A DNA stretch of 28,109 nucleotides. Source: Bordetella parapertussis (lineage in GTDB: Bacteria; Pseudomonadota; Gammaproteobacteria; Burkholderiales; Burkholderiaceae_B). The stretch covers positions 1 to 28,109 of the forward strand of contig CAMDFD010000028.1 of assembly GCA_945897365.1 (NCBI GenBank), written 5' to 3'. Position numbers and translations under genes: made by a program. Every line of letters starts with the position of its first letter. The first letter of the stretch is position 1. This document shows, piece by piece, positions 1 through 7,398 of the stretch. Under the pieces are notes generated by a model that did not search any database, had not been told where the DNA came from, and saw only the letters and a program-made list of their open reading frames with translations.

Positions 1-554
1 TTCGTCAGGTCGATACCGTCGTCGGCGGAGTAATGGCTGCTGAGGGATTGAATGGACCATTCTGTTGGGCCAACTCCGAGGATGGAAATCCCATCAATGT
101 CATCACCCGTTGTGATGAGTTTGCCAGAGATTGGACTGTAATAATCGTCGGCACGACCTAAATAGCGTGTGGAGATGAATTCCGCTTTAAATGCTGATAA
201 AGGATTTTTGCGATTCGTTTTGACCGTCAGACCGTCTTTTGAGGCATCTGCAAAATTGCCTAAAAACCAAACACCTCCATTGTCAGCGAATTTTATAGGT
301 TTGAAGCGAGTGTTGGCGGCTTTGATATGCAGTCGTTCTGCTTTGAGCCGTGAGCCTTGCTCAAAAATAAGCGTCGAGCGTTTGGTATGACTTTTAGGAA
401 AGACACCGTTGACCAATAAGATTGTCGTTTGATCTTGAATGGTCAAGGTGATCTTTTTCAGAACACGCACTTCTCCCTGCACGACGTAGATTTTTTTTGA
501 ACTTAAAACTGTATCTTTTCGAATGCGACTAGGTAGGATTTGTATGGGTTTCAT
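1..554 (-). CDS. Partial beta-helix-like protein of unknown function
   Basis: An open frame runs off the left edge of the window from an ATG at 554, giving 184 codons with no stop. It begins in the same frame as fhs, seven bases after that gene's TAG, so the two are probably co-transcribed. The protein is rich in short beta-prone segments and Gly/Asp turns (for example DNGGVWFLGNF, GDDIDGISILGVG and HYSADDGIDLT near the visible end), which resembles right-handed parallel beta-helix proteins. That fold is an inference from pattern only. No signal peptide is visible at the N-terminus (MKPIQILPSRIRKDT), which is odd for this kind of fold. The ribosome-binding site is weak. No catalytic motif is recognised and the C-terminal part lies outside the window. 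Confidence 0.66.
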   Translation of the reverse strand, partial: MKPIQILPSRIRKDTVLSSKKIYVVQGEVRVLKKITLTIQDQTTILLVNGVFPKSHTKRSTLIFEQGSRLKAERLHIKAANTRFKPIKFADNGGVWFLGNFADASKDGLTVKTNRKNPLSAFKAEFISTRYLGRADDYYSPISGKLITTGDDIDGISILGVGPTEWSIQSLSSHYSADDGIDLT

Positions 555-560
555 CCGGAG

Positions 561-2234
561 CTAAGACAGGCCGGTGATTTCACCGGCCTCGTTGATGTCA
601 ATGCCATTGGCCGCGGGCACGACAGGTAGGCCAGGCATCGTCATGATGTCGCCGCACACCACTACGATAAAGCCTGCGCCAGCTGCAAGACGCACTTCGC
701 GAATTGCAAGGGTATGGCCACTGGGAGCGCCACGTAGTTTGGCATCCGACGAAAAGGAGTATTGCGTTTTAGCAATACAAACAGGGAGGTGACCGTAGCC
801 ATCGGCTTCGAGTTGCGCAAATTGTTCCCTGATTTTAGCGTCGCAAGAGATGCCATCGGCGCCATAGGTTTTGACGGCGATGGTGCTTACTTTTTCTAGA
901 AGTAAGGCATCGTCTTCGTATAAAAATTTGAAATGATTGGGTTGTTCGCAAAGTTTGACGACAGCGTGCGCAAGCTCGGCTGCGCCAGGGCCGCCTTTGG
1001 CCCAGTGCTGGGCTAAGACAACCTCGACGCCGAGCGCCGCGGCCGTTGATTTCAATAGCTCTATTTCTGCTGGGGTATCCTCGGTGCGATGATTGATCGC
1101 GACCACGCAAGGCAGACCAAAGTTGTGCTGAATATTATGAATGTGACGCTCAAGGTTGACGAGGCCAGCTTGTAACGCTTTTAAGTTTTCAGTGCCGACT
1201 TCTTTGACCTCGACACCACCGTGATATTTCAACGCGCGAACAGTGGCGACCAAGACGACGGCTGATGGTGCCAGACCTGCTTTTCGGCATTTGATATCGA
1301 GAAATTTTTCGGCGCCCAGGTCTGCGCCAAAACCTGCTTCTGTGACGACATAGTCTGCGAGCTTGAGTGCTGTGGAGGTGGCGAGTACAGAGTTACAGCC
1401 ATGTGCGATATTGGCAAAAGGCCCGCCGTGCACAATGGCAAGATTATTTTCAAGGGTCTGAACGATGTTGGGAGCAAGCGCTTCTTTGAGGAGTGCGGCC
1501 ATGGCGCCTTGGGCCTGTAGGTCACGTGCACGGATCGGTTTGCCGGAGAGTGATTGGCCAACGACAATATCACCCAAACGTTCTTTTAAATCTTTCAGAC
1601 TGTTGACCAGACAAAAAATCGCCATGACTTCGGAGGCGACGACAATATCAAAATGATCCTCGCGTGGAAAGCCGTTAGCGGTGCCGCCAAGGCCGACAAC
1701 GATTTGTCTCAGGGCACGATCATTGAGGTCAACTACGCGTCTCCAGGTGATGCGTCGCACGTCGAATTGTAATTTGTTGCCATGATGGATGTGATTGTCG
1801 ATCAGAGCAGCCAATAAATTGTTGGCGAGTGCGATGGCGTTAAAGTCGCCCGTAAAGTGTAGGTTGATGTCTTCCATCGGTACGACTTGCGCCATACCTC
1901 CACCCGCTGCGCCGCCTTTCATGCCAAATACCGGGCCCAGCGAGGGTTCGCGCAAGCAAATCATGGCACGCTTACCGATGTGATTGAGTGCGTCGCCTAG
2001 GCCCACAGTTGTCGTCGTTTTGCCTTCGCCTGCGGGAGTGGGGGAGATGGCCGTGACTAAAATTAATTTTCCATTGGGTCGATCTTGGAGAGAGCGGATG
2101 TAGTCAAGTGAAAGCTTGGCCTTGAAGCGACCATGGGGTTCTAATGCATCTTCTGGTATGTCAGCCTTGGCGGGAGCGAGCTTTAAAATGGGTGTTTTGT
2201 TGGCGGCTTGGGCAATAGCAAGATCAGAGCGCAT
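561..2234 (-). CDS. fhs: Formate--tetrahydrofolate ligase
   Basis: This cytoplasmic enzyme joins formate to tetrahydrofolate using ATP, making 10-formyl-THF for one-carbon metabolism. The protein has 557 residues, the normal family length. It carries the P-loop TPAGEGKTT at residues 66-74, followed by the family signature EPSLGPVFGMKGGAAGGG and the conserved stretch MEDINLHFTGD. The N-terminus (MRSDLAIAQAA) matches the usual start of the family, and the ATG at 2234 has AAGGA just upstream. The gene is divergent from the dehydrogenase at 2353. The 118-bp gap between them holds direct and inverted repeats that may control it. A beta-helix-like reading frame follows in frame right after its stop. 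Confidence 0.97.
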   Translation of the reverse strand: MRSDLAIAQAANKTPILKLAPAKADIPEDALEPHGRFKAKLSLDYIRSLQDRPNGKLILVTAISPTPAGEGKTTTTVGLGDALNHIGKRAMICLREPSLGPVFGMKGGAAGGGMAQVVPMEDINLHFTGDFNAIALANNLLAALIDNHIHHGNKLQFDVRRITWRRVVDLNDRALRQIVVGLGGTANGFPREDHFDIVVASEVMAIFCLVNSLKDLKERLGDIVVGQSLSGKPIRARDLQAQGAMAALLKEALAPNIVQTLENNLAIVHGGPFANIAHGCNSVLATSTALKLADYVVTEAGFGADLGAEKFLDIKCRKAGLAPSAVVLVATVRALKYHGGVEVKEVGTENLKALQAGLVNLERHIHNIQHNFGLPCVVAINHRTEDTPAEIELLKSTAAALGVEVVLAQHWAKGGPGAAELAHAVVKLCEQPNHFKFLYEDDALLLEKVSTIAVKTYGADGISCDAKIREQFAQLEADGYGHLPVCIAKTQYSFSSDAKLRGAPSGHTLAIREVRLAAGAGFIVVVCGDIMTMPGLPVVPAANGIDINEAGEITGLS

Positions 2235-2249
2235 ACAGGTCCTTGAAGT

Positions 2250-2290
2250 CCGTTATCCTTATTAGAACCGTTATCCTAGACTAAATAGTC
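2250..2290. promoter_or_regulatory. Direct repeats and palindrome in the fhs/dehydrogenase intergenic region
   Basis: CCGTTATCCT occurs twice (2250-2259 and 2268-2277), 18 bp apart. It is followed directly by the perfect inverted repeat GACTA-AA-TAGTC (2279-2290). Both lie between the divergent starts at 2234 and 2353, so they could bind a regulator of either gene. No clear -35/-10 pair was identified, and the function is inferred only from position and symmetry. Confidence 0.35.
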
Positions 2291-2352
2291 ACTGAATGGG
2301 CTGAGCATAGGCGTCTTAGGAATGGAATTCTGGTTTATTTAGGAATTTAAAA

Positions 2353-3231
2353 ATGTTTAAAAAAGTCGGCTTGATTGGTTTGGGAAATATGGGACGGGGC
2401 ATGGCGCTGACCCTCAAGCGTAATGGTTTTGAGGTGGTGGGCACCGATGTGGCGCCTGCGACGCGCGAGTCCTTGGCTAAAGAGGGTGTCTTAGTCAGAG
2501 AAACGATCGGTGAAGTCGTCTTTGAGTGCGACGTTGTTATTTTGTCGCTTCCAACGGCCGCGATTGTCGAGCAAGTTGTCTGTGGGCCAAACGGGATTCT
2601 TGCCAATGCCAAGCCAGGTTTATTGGTGATCGATACTTCGACCTCACATCCGGAGACAACGCGTCGCTTGGCTGTTGCATTGAACGCTGCGGGGATGAAC
2701 ATGTTGGATGCCCCCGTGAGCGGTGGTCCCAAAGGTGCGATCACCGGAACGATGGCGATGGTGATTGGCGGGGCCAAGGAGGATCTTGACCGCGCGGAAC
2801 CCATCCTCGCGGCGATGACAGCCAAGCGCGTGCATGTCGGCGATATTGGTGCCGGGCATGTCGCCAAAATTGCCAACAACCTATTTGCCGCGGCGCATTT
2901 GCTCATCGCGGGCGAGGTTACCCGAATGGCTGCTAAAGCAGGGGTGCCGACTGAGCAGTTATTGCAGGGGATCAATGCGGGCTCAGGTCGAAGCTTTATT
3001 ACTGAGCATAGTTATCCTACATGGATTATGAACGGTCAGTTTGACTCTGGCTTTACGATGAAACTGATGCGTAAGGATGTTCGACTCTCGCAGGAGTTAA
3101 TTTCCGCGCTCGCGATCGATTTGCCGATGTCTGCAAAGGTCGCTGAATTGTGGGCGCTTAGCGCGCAATCTATATCGGATGATGAAGACTTCAATAAAAT
3201 CGTCGAGCTCGGCACCAGAGATCAGGTCTGA
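2353..3231 (+). CDS. 3-hydroxyisobutyrate dehydrogenase family oxidoreductase
   Basis: This is an NAD(P)-dependent beta-hydroxyacid dehydrogenase of 292 residues, the usual size for the MmsB/GarR/GlxR family. The Rossmann motif GLGNMG is at residues 9-14, the substrate-binding signature DAPVSGG at 119-125, and the catalytic lysine is K172 in GAGHVAKIANN. The second half is the all-helical C-terminal domain, ending in the usual DEDFNKIVEL-type segment. AGGAA lies about seven bases before the ATG. An aldehyde dehydrogenase follows 18 bp downstream, so the pair probably forms an operon that oxidises a hydroxyacid and an aldehyde intermediate. The exact substrate (3-hydroxyisobutyrate, tartronate semialdehyde or another) cannot be told from the sequence. 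Confidence 0.92.
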   Translation: MFKKVGLIGLGNMGRGMALTLKRNGFEVVGTDVAPATRESLAKEGVLVRETIGEVVFECDVVILSLPTAAIVEQVVCGPNGILANAKPGLLVIDTSTSHPETTRRLAVALNAAGMNMLDAPVSGGPKGAITGTMAMVIGGAKEDLDRAEPILAAMTAKRVHVGDIGAGHVAKIANNLFAAAHLLIAGEVTRMAAKAGVPTEQLLQGINAGSGRSFITEHSYPTWIMNGQFDSGFTMKLMRKDVRLSQELISALAIDLPMSAKVAELWALSAQSISDDEDFNKIVELGTRDQV

Positions 3232-3249
3232 GCACAGCAAACAAGAGAG

Positions 3250-4788
3250 ATGATGATGAGCGCACAGCAAACAGAACAGATGATGAAAGCATATCGTGCC
3301 TTTTTTCCGCAAGGACTTGTCGGCTCTTATGTCGCCGGGGAATTGATTCCAGGGGAGGGCAATGACATCAGTCTCGTCAATCCTGCGACAGGGGATGTGA
3401 CTTTAACCTATAAAGATGCCACAGAGACCATCGCTCAACAGGCATGTGCCGCAGCAGTCGCTGGACAGAATTTTTGGGCTGCGCTGAGTCATGCAGAACG
3501 AGGCAGGTTGATGCAAGAAGCGGGTCGCTTGCTGAGAGCTCATATCGAGCCGCTTGCACAGCTCGAGTCGATTTCGGCAGGTAAGCCGATCCGCGATTGT
3601 CGTGGTGAAGCGCTTCGCGTTGCCGAGATGTTTGAGTACTACGGCGGCTGGACCGACAAGCTCTACGGAAACGTGATTCCCGTTCCCAGTGGTCATTTAA
3701 ATTACACGCGGCGCGAGCCTTTTGGCGTAGTTTTGCAGATCACACCGTGGAATGCTCCGATGTTTACGTGCGGATGGCAAATCGCTCCTGCAATTTGCAT
3801 GGGTAATGCCGTCTTGCTCAAGCCTTCTGAGTTAACACCCTTGAGTTCACTCGCTGTTGCGCAGCTCGTGGAGCGAGCCGGTATTCCAAAAGGTGTTGTC
3901 AATGTTCTGGTGGGGTATGGACATACGATCGGTCAAGCTGCCTTGAGTCATCACGCCGTTAAAAAAGTTGTTTTTGTGGGCTCTCCCGCAACCGGTGGAA
4001 AAATTGCCGCCGCGGCCGCAGTGCGCGGCATTCCTTGTGTGCTTGAGCTAGGAGGTAAGTCAGCCAATATTGTGTTTGACGATGCGGATTTGGAGCGTGC
4101 GAGTATCGGTGCGCAAGCCGCGATTTTTGGGAGTACGGGTCAAAGCTGCGTGGCGGGTTCAAGACTCTTGGTCCAGCGCGGCATTTATGAGAAATTTGTC
4201 CAGATGGTGGCCGAGGGTGCGCGCAAGATTCGAGTGGGTGATCCAGCGATGCCAGAGACTGAAATCGGTCCTATTCAGAATGCAAGGCAGTTTCAGCACA
4301 TCAGGAACATGATTGACATCGGTGTGCGAGAAGGTGCGCAAATCGTCGGCGAACAGTCTTCAAAAGATAACCTACAGACGGGATTCTATGTGCGACCGAC
4401 TGTTCTAAAAAATGTGACGAATGAGATGGCCGTGGCACGGACTGAAATTTTTGGCCCCGTTGTTGTTGCCATTCCTTTTGATACAGAGGAGGAGGCGGTG
4501 AGGATCGCGAACGATAGCGATTTCGGTCTGGCCGGTGCAGTATGGACCAAGGATTTGGGCCGTGCCTTTCGCGTCGCCGACAAAGTAAAAGCCGGAACGT
4601 TTTGGATCAATATGTACAAGGTGATTAATGTCGCCTCTCCGTTTGGCGGATATGACGCCAGTGGTCATGGACGCTCAAGCGGGGTGGAGGCCTTGCAGGA
4701 ATACACTCAAGTCAAAAGTGTGTGGGTAGAGACGGCTGAACATCCGAATCAGCCGTTTGGATACAGTAGTTCATCCAATCTTACCTAG
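3250..4788 (+). CDS. NAD(P)-dependent aldehyde dehydrogenase
   Basis: This enzyme oxidises an aldehyde to the carboxylic acid with NAD(P). It has 512 residues, typical of the ALDH superfamily. Counting from the first ATG, the catalytic residues are N168 (in TPWNAP), E266 (in LELGGKSAN) and the nucleophile C300 (in GQSCVAGSR). The C-terminal part keeps the TEIFGPVV segment. Three consecutive ATGs occur at 3250, 3253 and 3256. The AAGAGAG ribosome-binding site abuts the first and is best spaced for the third, so the true protein may be two residues shorter. It follows the hydroxyacid dehydrogenase by 18 bp. Its 3' end overlaps the convergent outer-membrane gene by 4 bp. The substrate is unknown; betaine-aldehyde or semialdehyde types are possible. 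Confidence 0.93.
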   Translation: MMMSAQQTEQMMKAYRAFFPQGLVGSYVAGELIPGEGNDISLVNPATGDVTLTYKDATETIAQQACAAAVAGQNFWAALSHAERGRLMQEAGRLLRAHIEPLAQLESISAGKPIRDCRGEALRVAEMFEYYGGWTDKLYGNVIPVPSGHLNYTRREPFGVVLQITPWNAPMFTCGWQIAPAICMGNAVLLKPSELTPLSSLAVAQLVERAGIPKGVVNVLVGYGHTIGQAALSHHAVKKVVFVGSPATGGKIAAAAAVRGIPCVLELGGKSANIVFDDADLERASIGAQAAIFGSTGQSCVAGSRLLVQRGIYEKFVQMVAEGARKIRVGDPAMPETEIGPIQNARQFQHIRNMIDIGVREGAQIVGEQSSKDNLQTGFYVRPTVLKNVTNEMAVARTEIFGPVVVAIPFDTEEEAVRIANDSDFGLAGAVWTKDLGRAFRVADKVKAGTFWINMYKVINVASPFGGYDASGHGRSSGVEALQEYTQVKSVWVETAEHPNQPFGYSSSSNLT

Positions 4789-5594
4789 GAAACAAAAATG
4801 TGATGCTGGCGCGCGCCCCAGCCCGAGGGGCCGCCTGGCACACTGCTTAGGTAATAACGCGCTCCTGCTGAAAGTGACGCAGGCATTTCACCAAACTTCA
4901 CAATTTTGGAAACTGTGGCATTCATTGGGTTTTCCGCGCGTCTGGCATCCCAATTAAAGGTTGACTGCGTATTAACGGTAAAGGTCCAAGCACTTTTTGT
5001 GACGTACGAAACAAAGGGTTGGTAAAAAAGGTTATTGGCCGTGCCATAGTGCGCGTTGCCGCCCGCACTCCACGTGTTGTAGGCAAGGAGTCCAACAGTC
5101 CAGGGCGCTTTCATTACTAAACCGACTGCGCTCAAACCAACTCCCGTTTGAGCCGTTCCATAATTCTTGCCTGACAACGCAGGCGTCGTGACGATGGGTC
5201 CGACACCCCAGATCACATCTTTCGCGGCGCGTGGAGAGAAAAAAGTTTCTACTAAAACCGGACCTGTTCCTGTGCCGCTAAAGCCGTTGATGTTGTTTGC
5301 AGACTCAAATGTGACGACAGGTCTCAAGATGTAATTCCAATCATTATTCAGCTTGATAGGAATCACGGGTTGAACCACGAGTGAGTTCATCGTTCCCCTT
5401 TTATCGAGACCGATATTGGCATCGTAGTTGTATTGGAAAGGAACGGATATTAAGTCAGCGACAGGGTTAGTGAGTTTCGATGCCAACGTATTTGGATCTT
5501 TATCCGCGGTTTGTGGAAAAGAAGGCGTTGCGCCGATACTGGCGATGAGTGTCGTCAGGGCTAGAAAATAAGTTTTACTAATCAAGTCCACCAC
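4785..5594 (-). CDS. Outer-membrane beta-barrel protein, transporter-like
   Basis: The product has 269 residues with an N-terminal signal peptide (hydrophobic stretch near YFLALTTLIASIGA). Alternating amphipathic segments rich in Trp, Tyr, Asn and Gly follow, as in outer-membrane barrels. Segments such as SVPFQYNYDANIG, LRPVVTFES and WGVGPIVTTP resemble the putative transporter/porin group often annotated as 'neuromedin U' or MetA-pathway-like proteins. That assignment is by recollection of pattern. The frame opens with GTG codons at 5594 and 5591. AAGGGG lies almost on top of these, so a TTG at 5585 (giving MISKTYFL...) is an equally plausible start. The last 4 bp overlap the convergent aldehyde dehydrogenase. 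The cargo is unknown. Confidence 0.8.
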   Translation of the reverse strand: MVDLISKTYFLALTTLIASIGATPSFPQTADKDPNTLASKLTNPVADLISVPFQYNYDANIGLDKRGTMNSLVVQPVIPIKLNNDWNYILRPVVTFESANNINGFSGTGTGPVLVETFFSPRAAKDVIWGVGPIVTTPALSGKNYGTAQTGVGLSAVGLVMKAPWTVGLLAYNTWSAGGNAHYGTANNLFYQPFVSYVTKSAWTFTVNTQSTFNWDARRAENPMNATVSKIVKFGEMPASLSAGARYYLSSVPGGPSGWGARQHHIFVS

Positions 5595-5762
5595 CCCTTT
5601 AGAATTTCAAAAAATACTCAATAGCATGCTTCGTAAAGTCAAATCGCATAGAGCCAACATTAAAAGTAACCATAATTGAACTCTGTTTGTTGATTTAACG
5701 CGATTTTATGATCAGAATGTGCTGTCAATAAAGTAGTTGCTAGTCCGTAGGTATGATGGTCA

Positions 5763-5777
5763 GTATGTATCACATAC
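5763..5777. promoter_or_regulatory. Palindromic operator candidate
   Basis: GTATGT-ATC-ACATAC is a perfect 6-bp inverted repeat with a 3-bp spacer. It lies 52 bp before the lipase start, in the 234-bp gap shared with the divergent outer-membrane gene. A minus-strand TTGACA (complement of 5723-5728) in the same gap could be a -35 for the outer-membrane gene, but no good -10 follows at standard spacing. The regulator is unknown. Confidence 0.4.
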
Positions 5778-5828
5778 ATTCTAGCTATTCATCGGCTCAA
5801 TAGAAATTTTTGGGAAAATGGTGTTTTT

Positions 5829-7136
5829 ATGAAAAATTCAACGCGTTCATCATTGTTAGCTTTCGGCTTTGTTGCCATGTTTGCACTTTCCAGCGCGTTC
5901 GCACAGCCTCCTATGCCGCCTTTCTATGAGTCAGTGATGCAAATGAGCCCTGCCGGGAAGTTGGGGCAGGTCATTAAAAAAGAGCCCATTAAAACCTCGC
6001 TCAAAGGCGCACAGGCTTGGAGAATTGCCTATATTTCCTCTGATGTGGCTGGACGAAAGACCCTTGCGACAGGGCTCATCATTGCGCCGACTGGACCTGC
6101 CCCCAAAAAAGGCAGACCCATCATGGCGTGGGCGCATGGCACGACCGGATCAGCACAAAATTGTGGTCCTTCCCAGATTATTGATCCAACGCGCGCACTC
6201 AATCAGTACTTTCTCCCGAATGGAAACTCATGGACCGATTTTGGTATTCCGAATGGTCAAGAGTTTATCAATGAGGGATATGTCGTGGTTGCCACGGACT
6301 ATCAGGGCTTAGGCGGTGGCGGCAAGCATCAATACGCTGTGGCGGCTACAAATGGCAGAGATCTCATCAACTCCGCCAGAGCAGCAAGCTCTATGCCAGA
6401 AGTCGGTGCAGGTAAACAAACTGTGTTCTATGGATGGTCCCAGGGTGGTGGCGCCACAATTGCCGCTGCAAGTCTGCCGGACTATCAGGCCGAACAAGGA
6501 ACGGCTGCGGACAATCTTCAGTACTTAGGGTTTGTCGCGTTGGCGCCTGAAGATGTGGCCGCTCTGCTTCCAAAGGTCCCGACCGGCGAGGCGGGTGCGG
6601 ATAAGCTTATGAAAGAATTTATTCAGGGCAATGTCCCGAATATTTTCCTATTTACCCACTTTACGATGGGTTTATGGGGAACCCAGGCCGCGTTTCCTGA
6701 GCTCAAGCTCAGCGATTTGCTGACGGAGGAGGGTGTCAAGGTCGTGGATCAATTATCCAGTAATAAGTGTGTGCATGTGATGTCAGATGCCTTTAATTTT
6801 GCTTATGGAGATCAATACAAGTCCCTATTGAAGCCTCAAACGACCAACTCTTTAGCCTGGGTCAAGGCGTTTGTTGAGGGCAGTGTTAAGCCCGTCAAGC
6901 CGGTGGCGCCCGTGATTATTTACTGGGGCTCAAAAGATGTGACGGTGCCTCCCGTGATGCATGCGCTGTATCAAAAGCAGATGTGTGCGATTGGGGCCAA
7001 TGTTGCACGCATTCAGCTGCCAGGCGAGCAGTCGCACTTTACGACGCCTGGAGTCTCGGCGCCGATGTATCTTGCATGGATTAAAGATCGTCTGGCTGGA
7101 AAACCGATGGCCAATGGATGCAACGCATCTCAATAA
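5829..7136 (+). CDS. Secreted lipase-family alpha/beta hydrolase
   Basis: This is a predicted exported esterase or lipase of 435 residues. A signal peptide ending near SSAFA-QPP precedes the mature protein. The fold is the secretory-lipase (LIP) type of alpha/beta hydrolase: the segment GYVVVATDYQGLG is typical. The catalytic triad can be read as S204 in GWSQGG, D370 in WGSKDVTVPP and H403 in EQSHFTTP. A MAWAHGTTG oxyanion-region motif lies upstream. The ATG at 5829 has only a weak ribosome-binding site. The gene stands alone, with a palindromic candidate operator 52 bp upstream and a tRNA gene on the other strand just downstream. The natural ester is not known. Confidence 0.9.
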   Translation: MKNSTRSSLLAFGFVAMFALSSAFAQPPMPPFYESVMQMSPAGKLGQVIKKEPIKTSLKGAQAWRIAYISSDVAGRKTLATGLIIAPTGPAPKKGRPIMAWAHGTTGSAQNCGPSQIIDPTRALNQYFLPNGNSWTDFGIPNGQEFINEGYVVVATDYQGLGGGGKHQYAVAATNGRDLINSARAASSMPEVGAGKQTVFYGWSQGGGATIAAASLPDYQAEQGTAADNLQYLGFVALAPEDVAALLPKVPTGEAGADKLMKEFIQGNVPNIFLFTHFTMGLWGTQAAFPELKLSDLLTEEGVKVVDQLSSNKCVHVMSDAFNFAYGDQYKSLLKPQTTNSLAWVKAFVEGSVKPVKPVAPVIIYWGSKDVTVPPVMHALYQKQMCAIGANVARIQLPGEQSHFTTPGVSAPMYLAWIKDRLAGKPMANGCNASQ

Positions 7137-7174
7137 AATCTGAGGAATATTGTTGAAAGCATGTTTATTATGTA

Positions 7175-7250
7175 TGGTGCCGATGAACGGAATCGAACTG
7201 TCGACCTTCTCATTACGAATGAGCTGCTCTACCAACTGAGCTACATCGGC
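7175..7250 (-). tRNA. tRNA-Thr (anticodon CGU), CCA encoded
   Basis: Read on the minus strand, 7250 to 7175 folds as a 76-nt cloverleaf. The acceptor stem GCCGATG pairs with CATCGGC. The D-arm is GCTC...GAGC and the anticodon loop TTCGTAA gives CGT. The T-loop is TTCGATT, and ACCA is encoded at the end. One T-stem pair is mismatched (A52-C62). The gene sits between the lipase and the YgiQ gene. Confidence 0.95.
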
Positions 7251-7398
7251 ACTGTTAAAAAATTATATCAGAGCGGACTTTAGGCTCTTGACGCCCATGA
7301 TTGAGTGCTTTGAATGATGGTTTGCGGCCTTTTAAGACCCTATAAGTCTTGAGGCGAACCTTGTTGATACGGGGGAATACCCGGATAATAGTAGGGAT

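Noticed and set aside
2316..2975. Long minus-strand open frame (219 codons) opposite the hydroxyacid dehydrogenase
   Set aside because: It is antisense to a gene with all family motifs, and its product is a Ser/Thr/Pro-rich sequence with no domain.
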